DNA from: Sulfurospirillaceae bacterium
Lineage (GTDB): Bacteria > Campylobacterota > Campylobacteria > Campylobacterales > Sulfurospirillaceae
Assembly: GCA_028692875.1 (NCBI GenBank)
Contig: JAQUWL010000008.1
Location: 1 to 64,000, forward strand
Direction: 5' to 3'
DNA: 64,000 bases
Shown here one piece after another: positions 25,905 to 35,094 of this stretch. The number at the start of each line of letters is the position of its first letter. The first letter of the stretch is position 1. The notes beneath the pieces were generated by a model. It ran no database searches. It was not told the origin of the DNA and worked only from the letters and a program-made list of their open reading frames with translations. The translations under genes were made by a program, and so were the position numbers.

Positions 25905-27912
25905 AATCTGTTATCTGGGCTATGATATTGCGATGTCTCTCCTGTTGTTCTTTGACAAATTGTTGTTTTTGAGCATAGATAGTTTTAAATTTTTCAATCA
26001 ATCTATCGTAGTCCTTGTGCAAAAAAGTGGTGCGTGAATTCATCATATTTTCGAGTTCGTACAGATGAAAATTTGTACGCAAACGATCTTTTATCTCCTC
26101 TATCTTGGGCGAGTAGAGCGAAAATTTTGTTGGATTTTGCTCATAAAGTTGAACCGATTTTTCAATCTTGTTTTCCAAAAATGCCACGCAAACTTCAGTC
26201 GCATTTTGATAATTAAAACTTACGGCACTTGAGAGATGATTGAAATGAGAGCTTACTTTTGCGTATGAGTCAAGAGTTTCGTCATTAAAGGGTTTTAGTA
26301 TATTTTCATACACTTTAGAGGCAAATTTTCGCATATTTGCAAACTCAAGGTCTGAATAAATCGCCTCGTTTTTGCGGATATTTTCATAAGGAATCTGCCA
26401 CTGCCGAACTTTTTCTTCAAGCTTTTGATAAATCTCTCTGTTTTTATGATTGACCTCATCTTGTATGGTGTTTAGATTTTTGACGTATTGTTTAAACATC
26501 TTGCCGATAAGATTGTCATCATAAAAAAGCACCTTATAGATAGAGTCTGATTCTATTTTTGGGGCTTCATAAGCGATAGGCATATAGCTTTTTTTGGATT
26601 TTAAAAGTCCTTTTTTTTGCTCACTATAACGTATGCGTTGAAAAGTTTTTATCTGTTTGAAAATCTCTTGAGCAATAACTTCAATAATAGTTTCAATCTC
26701 AAAAAAAGCGTTTTTAAGCTGTTTTGAAAAATGTTCTTGAAGATAATAAAATCCACTTTGTGCCTCTTTTTGAAAATCATCCAAACATACCAACAATTCA
26801 TCATATATGGACATTAAAAGCTCGTGCTGTGAAGATATCATCTGTGCTATGTGTTTCGTCTCTTTCGTGATGGCAAACTCTTTTGCAGACATTGCACGTG
26901 GGCGAATCTCATCGTTTATGAAAGTCAACACCTTGCTTATATTTGAAAGCTCAAGTAGTCTAATATTTTCGCTCAAGTCTTGCTGTAAAATATCCTTCAT
27001 TTTTTGCTTATGCTCATAAATCGCCTCACACAACAAAGCATCATCCACTTTTTCAGGACTTAACCCCATTTTTTCTTCAAGTTGTTTCAGGAAAGACTTT
27101 GTTTGAGATTTTGCTAGTTGCATCTTGTCGTGACTTCTAGACTCCAAAGCCTGAGATGCCGAAATAGCAACTATATCGCTAAAAAACTCTCCCAAAGCAC
27201 CCTTGACGTAGTGCATAGCACTCTCAATCTGCTCATCCGTAAACCTATCTTTTTGATTCAAAACGCACAAAGATTTGTTCTGATATGCCCCCAAATAATC
27301 CTTAAGAGCCTCAACTTCACTTAGTTTTCCAGCATTGTCCATCAGGCTCAACCAGATGATGCCATCCACTTCTTGCAAAACGGTTTTGGTGGTTTGTGTA
27401 TCTGTTTGAACCTGAGAATTAAGCCCTGGAGTATCGACAAAAACGATATCTTTAAGCATCTCAAGTGGAGCATATAGTGTCAAATACGCTATGTCTTCTA
27501 CCTCGCCCCTTTGGTCTGTAAAACGATTGATTGAGCTTATATCACGATACTCATCTCTACCATCTTTGTATCTGATGCGGATTTTTATCTCATCTGCATA
27601 ACGAATATAATTAACCTTTGAAGTTACTGGCGTGATGCCTGTTGGCAAAATCTTTTGAGCCAAAAGAGCGTTTAAAAAAGTTGATTTGCCACTAGAAAAC
27701 TGACCTACGATAGCCACTTTCATCGGCTCCTCTGCTCTCATTTTTAGCCTATTTAGTGCCTCTTTTAACTCCAAAGAAGGACGCATTGCCTCATCAAGCA
27801 AAAGATGTTTTGCCTTTTTCAAAAAGCCAACAAGATTTTCATCAAATACCACTGATGTATTTTGATTTAGTTCTTGATAATGCTTTATAAAACTCTTTAA
27901 TATTTTTTTCAC
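25894..27912 (-). CDS. Dynamin-like GTPase, second of a tandem pair (DLP2-like)
   Basis: 672 residues. G1 is GQFSSGKSTFLNALL near residue 68, G2 a Thr in PTGITPVTSK, G3 DTPGL near 160, and G4 NQKD near 218. Long helical regions follow, as in the stalk of bacterial dynamins, with a possible membrane-contact stretch in the middle. The start is GTG, overlapping the first gene as GTGA. In C. jejuni the pair Cj0411/Cj0412 has the same order and similar sizes, and the two proteins form a mixed tetramer that tethers membranes. Role here inferred from that. Confidence 0.9.
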   Translation of the reverse strand: MKKILKSFIKHYQELNQNTSVVFDENLVGFLKKAKHLLLDEAMRPSLELKEALNRLKMRAEEPMKVAIVGQFSSGKSTFLNALLAQKILPTGITPVTSKVNYIRYADEIKIRIRYKDGRDEYRDISSINRFTDQRGEVEDIAYLTLYAPLEMLKDIVFVDTPGLNSQVQTDTQTTKTVLQEVDGIIWLSLMDNAGKLSEVEALKDYLGAYQNKSLCVLNQKDRFTDEQIESAMHYVKGALGEFFSDIVAISASQALESRSHDKMQLAKSQTKSFLKQLEEKMGLSPEKVDDALLCEAIYEHKQKMKDILQQDLSENIRLLELSNISKVLTFINDEIRPRAMSAKEFAITKETKHIAQMISSQHELLMSIYDELLVCLDDFQKEAQSGFYYLQEHFSKQLKNAFFEIETIIEVIAQEIFKQIKTFQRIRYSEQKKGLLKSKKSYMPIAYEAPKIESDSIYKVLFYDDNLIGKMFKQYVKNLNTIQDEVNHKNREIYQKLEEKVRQWQIPYENIRKNEAIYSDLEFANMRKFASKVYENILKPFNDETLDSYAKVSSHFNHLSSAVSFNYQNATEVCVAFLENKIEKSVQLYEQNPTKFSLYSPKIEEIKDRLRTNFHLYELENMMNSRTTFLHKDYDRLIEKFKTIYAQKQQFVKEQQERHRNIIAQITDFNS

Positions 27913-30278
27913 GCTCTCTCCTCAAGTTGCTTCACAACTTCTAAAAGGTCGTTTAGCGTTACTAGTTTTTGCTTTAAAAAAGTTGCCCTATCTGCCAACT
28001 CCTCGGCACTTTTTTGGCTATTTTTCATCATCTCTTTTATGATGCTTTCTTGATGCAAAATCTCTCCTCTTGTCATCTCCAAAGGCTCTTTACATGTAAG
28101 GGCAAAATCCTCTAAAAGATTTGTATTTACATGTAAAATCTTATCTTGCAAGAAAGAGTTTATCTGCCCAAACTCTTCACTCATCAGCATGTCAAGCTTT
28201 ATATCGAGTTTTTCTATCTCATTTTTCCTACATGTAGCAATATTGTTTTTTACCTGTTCTATAAAGATAGAGTGATTTTTACTAACCACAAAAGAGCCAA
28301 AATGCTTGTCAAAAAACTCTTTGCTATCGTATGAGCCTTGCTCTTTATTTTCTGGCGAAAATGTCTCATATTTGTTTTTTACAGACTCCATAAAAACTTC
28401 AAGTTTTTTAAAAAACAAATATCTATATTCTCGAACCACATCAATCAGCATATCTTTAATGCCAAGACAGAGCATCGTCTCAATGCGAGTTGGTGCAGGT
28501 TTTTTGTTATTCTTTTGAAGCTCATAAGAGACATCCTCAACTAGGCGTCTTTTGAGCACATTTTTTGAACTAACTATCTTTTGAAAGAGTACTTTCGCAA
28601 GTGTGACAAAATACTCTTCTAACTCTTTTTGGGCTTTAAAAATAGAGCTGTTAATATCATCCATCAGCATATCAAATGCCTTTTTACGCTCTACATGTAA
28701 AGAGTAAGAGAGCTCTAACTGCTCTTTTGTTTTTCCTAAAAACTCTTTTTCTTGCTCAAACATCTTCAAAGCATGGCGAATTAGAGAATCTAGCTCTTTT
28801 GCATTTGAAGCGATGATTAGTGATGATTTTTCACTACTTGAGCCAAAAAGCACCTTTTTAAGATATGCCTCCACCTCAAAAAGTCCGCATCTTTGCTCAT
28901 CAAAACCCAGCGCTAAAGCCTCTTTGGCTTTTCCCATCTTGTGCCATAGGGCATACTTTGCACTTATGGGTATAAAATCCAATTTTGAAATAATAGCCTC
29001 ATACCCAAAAATACGCTCTTGCTCTTCCATTCGAGCCTTTATGCTACTTTTAACATAGGCGATAACCTCTTCAAGCTCGCTGGCATCGACCGCATCAATA
29101 CGAGTGATAACAATCAAAAGCCTTGCAACATTTCGATATGTCAGTGCATCAATAATAAAATCAATATCTTTTTGTGTGGCGGATTGCTTAACATTCATCA
29201 AGTGAATCAACAAATCACATGTTTGAAGATAATTAAGCGTTATCTCTTCACGCTGAATCACGGGGTCATCAAGCCCTGGGGTATCGACTATACATACGCC
29301 ATCTTTTAAAAATTCCAAATCACTAAATAGCTCAACACTTTTAACTAGATTGCACTTTTTATTTGAGTGTTCGACTGAAGTATAAAACGGCAAATCCTTT
29401 ATCTCGATGGTTTCACTTCGACCCTCAAGGGTTATAAAATCCGACAAACGCTCTTTAAAAATCGTATGAGTTTCATCCACAAAAGCCTTTATATAAGAGG
29501 ATTTTTCAGCACTTTTTTCAATCTCGCTCCACTCTAAAGCATCCCAAAAATGCACTATCGCATTTGCCTTTTCGCCATATTTTATAACAGTCAAATTGGC
29601 AGTTTCTGGCACAACAGAAGTTCCTAAAATCTCACTGCCTAAAAGAGCATTGAGCATGGTTGATTTGCCTGCATTCATAACTCCTGTAACGCCTATGGAG
29701 AAGGACTGAGCTACGAGTTTTTGGGATATTTTTTCAGCCATTTGTATATATGTAGGCTCTTTTACGCAGTGCTTAAAACGCTCTATTGCCTCTTGCAATA
29801 TACCCACTTTATCGTGATAGCCTTCAGCTGTTTTTGGCTTTTTGTCAATCTCTACATGTAAAGGTTTATTCTCACTTTTGACAACATCCATAAGCTCAAT
29901 AATGCTGGAGAGTTTTCTAGCCATATCATAACTTATCACACCGCCTGCTCGAAGCATCTCAAAACGATTCAAAAGAGCTTTTTTAACCTTTTCGCTAGCC
30001 TCTTTTTTAAGCCACAAGATTGCCCTCATCTGTGCTTGTTGAACGCTTTGTTTCTCGATATCAAACACACCAAAATACTCAACCATAACCCTCTTGAACT
30101 CATCAACTAAAAAAACTTTGGAAAAATTTTCGCTATTTACAGATAGCACTATACTCAAAACATCATACGCCATCTCGTCTGTTGCTACATTTGGTATACA
30201 AAACGCATAGTTATCGCTATTGGCAAAGCTCTTTTTCTCACTCCATAAAGACAAAAAAAAGTCATTGATTGTGTTCAT
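27909..30278 (-). CDS. Dynamin-like GTPase, first of a tandem pair (DLP1-like)
   Basis: 789 residues. An N-terminal helical extension of about 190 residues comes before the GTPase domain: G1 GVMNAGKSTMLNALLG near 198, G2 Thr in SVVPETANLT, G3 DTPGLDDP near 335, G4 TRID near 390. A long helical stalk follows. It corresponds to the larger partner in C. jejuni, which supplies the tether helices. Five TACATGTA sites lie in this one gene (28091, 28128, 28229, 28692, 29853), the densest cluster in the window. Its upstream region holds an 18-base-pair inverted repeat. Confidence 0.9.
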   Translation of the reverse strand: MNTINDFFLSLWSEKKSFANSDNYAFCIPNVATDEMAYDVLSIVLSVNSENFSKVFLVDEFKRVMVEYFGVFDIEKQSVQQAQMRAILWLKKEASEKVKKALLNRFEMLRAGGVISYDMARKLSSIIELMDVVKSENKPLHVEIDKKPKTAEGYHDKVGILQEAIERFKHCVKEPTYIQMAEKISQKLVAQSFSIGVTGVMNAGKSTMLNALLGSEILGTSVVPETANLTVIKYGEKANAIVHFWDALEWSEIEKSAEKSSYIKAFVDETHTIFKERLSDFITLEGRSETIEIKDLPFYTSVEHSNKKCNLVKSVELFSDLEFLKDGVCIVDTPGLDDPVIQREEITLNYLQTCDLLIHLMNVKQSATQKDIDFIIDALTYRNVARLLIVITRIDAVDASELEEVIAYVKSSIKARMEEQERIFGYEAIISKLDFIPISAKYALWHKMGKAKEALALGFDEQRCGLFEVEAYLKKVLFGSSSEKSSLIIASNAKELDSLIRHALKMFEQEKEFLGKTKEQLELSYSLHVERKKAFDMLMDDINSSIFKAQKELEEYFVTLAKVLFQKIVSSKNVLKRRLVEDVSYELQKNNKKPAPTRIETMLCLGIKDMLIDVVREYRYLFFKKLEVFMESVKNKYETFSPENKEQGSYDSKEFFDKHFGSFVVSKNHSIFIEQVKNNIATCRKNEIEKLDIKLDMLMSEEFGQINSFLQDKILHVNTNLLEDFALTCKEPLEMTRGEILHQESIIKEMMKNSQKSAEELADRATFLKQKLVTLNDLLEVVKQLEERA

Positions 30279-30302
30279 CGGCAGAGTCTTTTATTAAAAT
30301 TG

Positions 30303-30381
30303 GATTTATTTCAAAACTATTTCGTGAGGCTCAGACCAACGGGAGGATTTGTCCTCTAAGAATATAGTTTTGGAATAAATC
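30303..30381. repeat. Long inverted repeat with an inner hairpin, between frdB and the dynamin-like genes
   Basis: GATTTATTTCAAAACTAT (30303-30320) is the reverse complement, with one wobble, of ATAGTTTTGGAATAAATC (30364-30381). The 43-base loop contains a second hairpin, GAGGA-TTTG-TCCTC (30343-30356). It is separate from the frdB terminator. No homologous copy is visible in the window. It might be a small structured RNA, a leader element of the dynamin-like operon or a miniature element. Confidence 0.6.
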
Positions 30382-30413
30382 TATTAGCACTTGGTTTTAT
30401 TCGACATAAATAT

Positions 30414-30448
30414 AAAGCACAAAAAGAGTAAAACCCTTTTTGTGCTTT
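30414..30448 (-). terminator. Terminator of the frdCAB operon
   Basis: AAAGCACAAAAAG at 30414-30426 pairs with CTTTTTGTGCTTT at 30436-30448 around a 9-base loop, 10 bases past the frdB stop. The T tail on the minus strand is only moderate (TATATTTATG). Confidence 0.75.
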
Positions 30449-30457
30449 TTGATATAT

Positions 30458-31177
30458 TTATCGAAGTGCTGCGAGTTTTCTTCTCATATAAGCGATTTTG
30501 GATTGAAGTGGTAAGTGTTTTGGACAGTTGTCTTCACATGCCAAAAGACTCATACATCCAAAGATGCCATCATCGTCACCAACAAGCTCATAAAAATCCT
30601 CATCAGTTCTGTTGTCATGTGGGTCCATCGCAAAACGAGCTACCCTATTAAGTCCAACTGCACCGATAAAGTTTGGTCGCATAAGTTTTGTGCCACATGC
30701 CGCTACACAGATGCCACACTCGATGCATCTATCAAGCTCAAATGTCTCATCTGCAAGCTTTGGCTCCATTGGTGCCTCAAGCTTAGAGATATCTGGCTGA
30801 TGATTTGTATGAATCCAGCTCTCTACACGTTTGCTCATCTCGTTCATCCAGTTTCCTGTATCGACTGAGAGGTCTTTTAAAAGTTTAAAAGCTGGTAATG
30901 GCATCAACTGAATAACACCATCAGGAAAATCTTTTGTTAGAGTTCTACATGCAAGCTTTGGCGTGCCATTGACCATCATACCGCAACTTCCACAGATGCC
31001 CGCTCTACACACAAAGTCAAAAGACAAATCCGCATCCAATGTTTCACGAATCTTTGTCAATGCGATAAAAAGCGTCATACCGTCCGTCTCTTCGAGTTTG
31101 TACTCCGCAAAATGTGGTTTAGAAATCTTTGAATTTGGGTTATATTTCATCGCCCTTATAGTTATTGTTCTACTCAT
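30458..31177 (-). CDS. frdB: Fumarate reductase iron-sulfur subunit
   Basis: 239 residues. It passes electrons from FrdC haem to FAD in FrdA through three clusters. The [2Fe-2S] ligands are in [15 protein letters not shown] near 62 with a further Cys near 82. The [4Fe-4S] motif is [12 protein letters not shown] near 150 and the [3Fe-4S] motif is [13 protein letters not shown] near 208. The length and motifs match the Wolinella quinol:fumarate reductase. It overlaps frdA by ATGA. Confidence 0.96.
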   Translation of the reverse strand: MSRTITIRAMKYNPNSKISKPHFAEYKLEETDGMTLFIALTKIRETLDADLSFDFVCRAGICGSCGMMVNGTPKLACRTLTKDFPDGVIQLMPLPAFKLLKDLSVDTGNWMNEMSKRVESWIHTNHQPDISKLEAPMEPKLADETFELDRCIECGICVAACGTKLMRPNFIGAVGLNRVARFAMDPHDNRTDEDFYELVGDDDGIFGCMSLLACEDNCPKHLPLQSKIAYMRRKLAALR

Positions 31178-33159
31178 TTTGCATCTCCAAATCTCTCGTT
31201 TTTAGCTTTATAGTACGCTTGCAAAGTAAAAGGCATCAACGCCTCTTGTATCTCATATCTATCTTTGCCTGAAGCTTCCATCTCTTCACGCATTTTATCC
31301 ACTTGCTCTTGACGTTGTGTGCTCAAAGGATTTTCGATAATGTTGCCTTTGACGCCATAACCGCGAAACGCTGGTGGCATCTCCATCTTCATAATATCCA
31401 ACTCCTCATAACTTACCGTCGGCAATGTATCGCCCTCTTTCCAAGAAGTAAGTGTTCGCTTTAGCCAATTTACATCATCACGTTTCAAGAAATCCTCTCG
31501 ATAATGTGCTCCACGACTCTCGGTTCTCTCTCTTGCTCCGATAGCCACACACAATGCGATTTTCAGCATCATAGGCACTCGATATGCCTCTTCAAGCTCT
31601 GGATTGCCAGAGAGTACTTTGGACTTTACTGTCACGTCGTGGGATTTTTTTAGCAAATCTTCAAGCTCATCAACCGCCTCAGCCAAACCTTTGCCATCTC
31701 GGAAGATTCCCACTTTATCCCACATAATCTCTTTCATACAATTTTTGATTTCAAATATATTGTTTTTGCCCTCATTTGTTAGCAAATGGTCGATAAAATC
31801 ACGCTGTTTTTTCAATGCTTTTTCGACTGTTGCGGTACTTACGCTAATCTCATTTTTTTGACAAAAATCCGCAAAATAATCACCAACAATCATACCTGCA
31901 ACAACGGTTTCGCTTACAGAGTTACCGCCCAAACGGTTAAATCCATGCATATCCCAACATGCCGCTTCGCCTGCACTAAAAAGTCCTTTAAGTGTTGGCG
32001 ATTCACCTGTTGGCTTTGTTCTAATACCGCCCATTGAGTAGTGTTGCATTGGAAGAACTGGCGCCCAACCTTTTGGACCCTCATCTGCTGGATCAATGCC
32101 GTTAAAAATTTGGCAAATCTCTTGAACATCTCTTAGGTTTCTCTCGATATGTGCTCGTCCCAAAATAGAGATATCAAGCCATAAATGGTCGCCATAAGGA
32201 GACTTCACGCCTTTGCCTTTTCGGATATGCTCCATCATACGGCGACTTACAACGTCACGACTTGCAAGCTCTTTTTTCTCTGGCTCATAATCTGGCATAA
32301 AGCGGTGACCATCAACATCACGAAGGATTCCGCCATCCCCTCGACAACCTTCAGTCAAAAGGATACCTGAGGGAACTATTGGAGTTGGGTGAAACTGCAC
32401 GGCTTCCATATTTCCCAACATCGCAACGCCAGTCTCAAGTGCTATTGCTGCACCTGTTCCTTCACATATAACTGCATTGGTTGTCTGCTTATAAACTCTT
32501 CCGTATCCACCCGTTGCGATAAGAGTTCCTTTTGACACATAAGCACAAAGCTCTCCGCTCACAAGGTCACGTACGATAGCACCGTAACAGCGGTTGTTTT
32601 CATGGATTAACGCAATTGCCTCTTTTCTATCTTCTATATTTACATTGTGTTTTAACGCTTCATTGGCAACACCAAAAAGCATCGTATGACCTGTCGCATC
32701 TGCGGTATAACATGTACGCCATTTTTTTGTACCACCAAAATCTCTTGAGTGGATATATCCATGAACCTCATCATCTTCAACGATAGTTGTTCTCTCGGCG
32801 TTCATAACCGCCTCTCTTGAACCCTTTGAGATACGAGTCCACGGCACACCCCAGCCAGCCAACTCACGAATCGCTTTTGGAGCAACGGTTACAAACATAC
32901 GAGCCACTTCTTGATCGCATCCCCAGTCACTTCCCTTAACCGTATCTGCAAAATGCACATCCTCGTTGTCACCTCTACTCATCTTTGAGTTGCCTAGACT
33001 TGCTTGCATACCGCCTTGTGCTGCCGCAGAGTGCGACCTCTTGACAGGACAAAGACTCAAAACTGTTGTACTTAAACCTTTGGACTGCGTTGCTACTGCC
33101 GCTCTAAGACCAGCAAGTCCGCCACCGATGACCAATGCATCACAATATTTTATATTCAT
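31174..33159 (-). CDS. frdA: Fumarate reductase flavoprotein subunit
   Basis: 661 residues from the ATG at 33159, which gives the same N terminus as Wolinella FrdA (about 656 residues); a TTG four codons upstream is less likely. It reduces fumarate to succinate on the cytoplasmic side. Visible are the FAD dinucleotide fold [16 protein letters not shown], the His for covalent FAD in [12 protein letters not shown] near 47, [21 protein letters not shown] near 255, and the catalytic segment around [12 protein letters not shown] with the active-site Arg near 300. HYSMGGI and GGNSVSE come later. Confidence 0.97.
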   Translation of the reverse strand: MNIKYCDALVIGGGLAGLRAAVATQSKGLSTTVLSLCPVKRSHSAAAQGGMQASLGNSKMSRGDNEDVHFADTVKGSDWGCDQEVARMFVTVAPKAIRELAGWGVPWTRISKGSREAVMNAERTTIVEDDEVHGYIHSRDFGGTKKWRTCYTADATGHTMLFGVANEALKHNVNIEDRKEAIALIHENNRCYGAIVRDLVSGELCAYVSKGTLIATGGYGRVYKQTTNAVICEGTGAAIALETGVAMLGNMEAVQFHPTPIVPSGILLTEGCRGDGGILRDVDGHRFMPDYEPEKKELASRDVVSRRMMEHIRKGKGVKSPYGDHLWLDISILGRAHIERNLRDVQEICQIFNGIDPADEGPKGWAPVLPMQHYSMGGIRTKPTGESPTLKGLFSAGEAACWDMHGFNRLGGNSVSETVVAGMIVGDYFADFCQKNEISVSTATVEKALKKQRDFIDHLLTNEGKNNIFEIKNCMKEIMWDKVGIFRDGKGLAEAVDELEDLLKKSHDVTVKSKVLSGNPELEEAYRVPMMLKIALCVAIGARERTESRGAHYREDFLKRDDVNWLKRTLTSWKEGDTLPTVSYEELDIMKMEMPPAFRGYGVKGNIIENPLSTQRQEQVDKMREEMEASGKDRYEIQEALMPFTLQAYYKAKNERFGDAK

Positions 33160-33160
33160 G

Positions 33161-33937
33161 TTATTTTCCAACCTTTAGAAACTTCTCAATTTGTGTAGCA
33201 GAGTTGTATTTATCGACCAATCCATTGCTATATTCGTACCCGTATTTAACATACGCTCCCAATGTCAATAGACCCAGCCCTAAAAAGAAAACCGTTATCG
33301 CCCATTTTACTTTTTTGAGTTTTGCTCTTGTCTGCTTCGCATTGTCGCCCTCAAACCATCCCCACTTAACACATAAACGATACAATCCTATGCTTCCATG
33401 TAGCTCAACCGCAAAGAGCAATACAAGATAAAAAGGCCACATAAAATCGCTATACATTCTATCAGATGAGCCAAAAGGTCCTATCTCATCGGCTTTTGTC
33501 ATCATCATAAAAAGATGGGCTGAACCTAAAAAGAACATCGCAAAACCAGTTACGGCTTGAATAAACCACATCGTTGTTTCATCGTGTTTCATCATCTGCA
33601 TATGCGTTCTGTACGCTTGAAACTGTCTAAAATTTGAAGGAAGTTTTCTCATTCCCAGCATTGCATGGACAATAAAAATAGCAAATACCAAAGCCACCAC
33701 GCCAGAAACAAGTAGTGGCTGAGGAGTCTGTAAAAACATACTACCCTCAAACATTTTTGTTACCGTATGCATAAAATCTTTGCTAACCAATATACTTGAG
33801 ACAAAAAACATATGTCCCCACATAAATAGCCCCAAAAATAGCCCTGTTGCACTCTGATAATAATCAAGCTTTGCTGGCAGTCTACTCTTTTTACCATCCA
33901 CGGTTTTTCCCAAAAAACCTTCAATAAGGTCGCTCAC
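33161..33937 (-). CDS. frdC: Fumarate reductase dihaem cytochrome b subunit
   Basis: 258 residues with five membrane segments, the Wolinella-type single membrane anchor with two haems b. Conserved histidines are seen in [12 protein letters not shown] near 44, VHAMLGMRK near 92, and GSAHLFMMM and [11 protein letters not shown] further on. It oxidises menaquinol and passes electrons to FrdB. Start GTG, with AAAGGA upstream. The order frdC-frdA-frdB and the overlaps show one operon. Confidence 0.95.
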   Translation of the reverse strand: MSDLIEGFLGKTVDGKKSRLPAKLDYYQSATGLFLGLFMWGHMFFVSSILVSKDFMHTVTKMFEGSMFLQTPQPLLVSGVVALVFAIFIVHAMLGMRKLPSNFRQFQAYRTHMQMMKHDETTMWFIQAVTGFAMFFLGSAHLFMMMTKADEIGPFGSSDRMYSDFMWPFYLVLLFAVELHGSIGLYRLCVKWGWFEGDNAKQTRAKLKKVKWAITVFFLGLGLLTLGAYVKYGYEYSNGLVDKYNSATQIEKFLKVGK

Positions 33938-34064
33938 GCCACATCCTTTAAGTGAATTTTTACTTATTTTACTTTTTAAAAACGGTATTTATGATACAAC
34001 TTTTCCAATTAAATAAGAATTATGTAATTTTTATACATAATAAATATTTAAGCAAAAACATTTT

Positions 34065-34127
34065 GCCCCTACGATGAAATTGTAATCCATCAGATGGAAT
34101 TTAAAAGGGGCTTTTTTCTCTTTTTTT
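34065..34127 (+). terminator. Possible plus-strand terminator between frdC and lgt
   Basis: GCCCCT (34065-34070) pairs with AGGGGC (34106-34111), followed on the plus strand by TTTTTTCTCTTTTTTT. A smaller CCAT/ATGG hairpin lies in the loop. The T run overlaps the last codons of the minus-strand lgt, and the stem also comes just after the lgt stop in its own direction. The better T tail is on the plus strand, where no gene is known to need it. Confidence 0.45.
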
Positions 34128-34931
34128 GAGTTTTAACAGCACCACATAAAGAGCGATGGAAACCAATGCCATCAACAAAGAGAGTGACTGCCCCCTACTC
34201 ATCCAGCCCCCATAAACAAAGCCTATTTGAAAGTCTGGCTCTCGCCAAAATTCGGCAATAAAACGAGCAATGGCATATAAAAACCCATACAAAGCGATGA
34301 GTTCGCCATCAAATTTTTTGAAGCGTCTGTACATGTAAAGCAGAACAAAAACCACAACCCCTTCTAGCAATGCTTCATAAAGTTGTGATGGGTGACGAAA
34401 GATACCATCTACGTAGATTCCCCATGGAATATCCGTGTGTCTGCCGACCAATTCTTTATTTAAAAAATTTCCAATTCTTCCAAAAACGTAACCTATAGGA
34501 ACACTTATGGCTACCAAATCCAATAGCCCCCAAACATTTACCCTTTTTTTGAGCCAAAACAGCCACGTCGCAAGCACAAAACCAAAAACCGCACCGTGAT
34601 AACTCATCCCTCTAATACCTACAAAAGTGCCGTCCATAAAAGGGTTGAACATCTGCCACGGATGAGTCATATAATAACTCAGATGTGAGTCGTAAAAAAG
34701 GATGTATCCTATGCGAGCTCCTAAAATAACACCTATCTCAACCCAGATAAAATAACTATCCAAAACACTCTCACTAATGCCCATATTGTCTTTTTTTGCG
34801 AAATATTTTGCCGCAAATAACGCACTTAAGAGTGCCAAAACGTACATCATTCCGTACCAATGAACTTTGATACTGCCTAGTGAAAAGGCTATGGGGTTAA
34901 ACTGCGAGTAGATGTTGTTCCAAAACTCCAT
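34101..34931 (-). CDS. lgt: Prolipoprotein diacylglyceryl transferase
   Basis: 276 residues, about seven membrane segments. It transfers diacylglycerol from phosphatidylglycerol to the lipobox Cys. Motifs: [17 protein letters not shown] near 18, [13 protein letters not shown] near 108 with the conserved HG, the Lgt signature [17 protein letters not shown] near 152, and [12 protein letters not shown] near 182. The gene is alone between frdC and the diguanylate cyclase. A TACATGTA lies inside at 34330 and another 11 bases upstream of its start (34942-34949). Confidence 0.95.
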   Translation of the reverse strand: MEFWNNIYSQFNPIAFSLGSIKVHWYGMMYVLALLSALFAAKYFAKKDNMGISESVLDSYFIWVEIGVILGARIGYILFYDSHLSYYMTHPWQMFNPFMDGTFVGIRGMSYHGAVFGFVLATWLFWLKKRVNVWGLLDLVAISVPIGYVFGRIGNFLNKELVGRHTDIPWGIYVDGIFRHPSQLYEALLEGVVVFVLLYMYRRFKKFDGELIALYGFLYAIARFIAEFWREPDFQIGFVYGGWMSRGQSLSLLMALVSIALYVVLLKLKKREKSPF

Positions 34932-35094
34932 TTTTATTCCTTACATGTAATGGCGTATTGTAATGTAGCTTTGATTATAGTTGGGTTATAGGAGTGTTTC
35001 ATTTTGGCACGCTCATCTTTTTTAAAGTAGCCATCAAAAAAATATCCTTTATTTGTCATACGTTTTTGATAACCTTTTTTTCACAAGCTATGTT

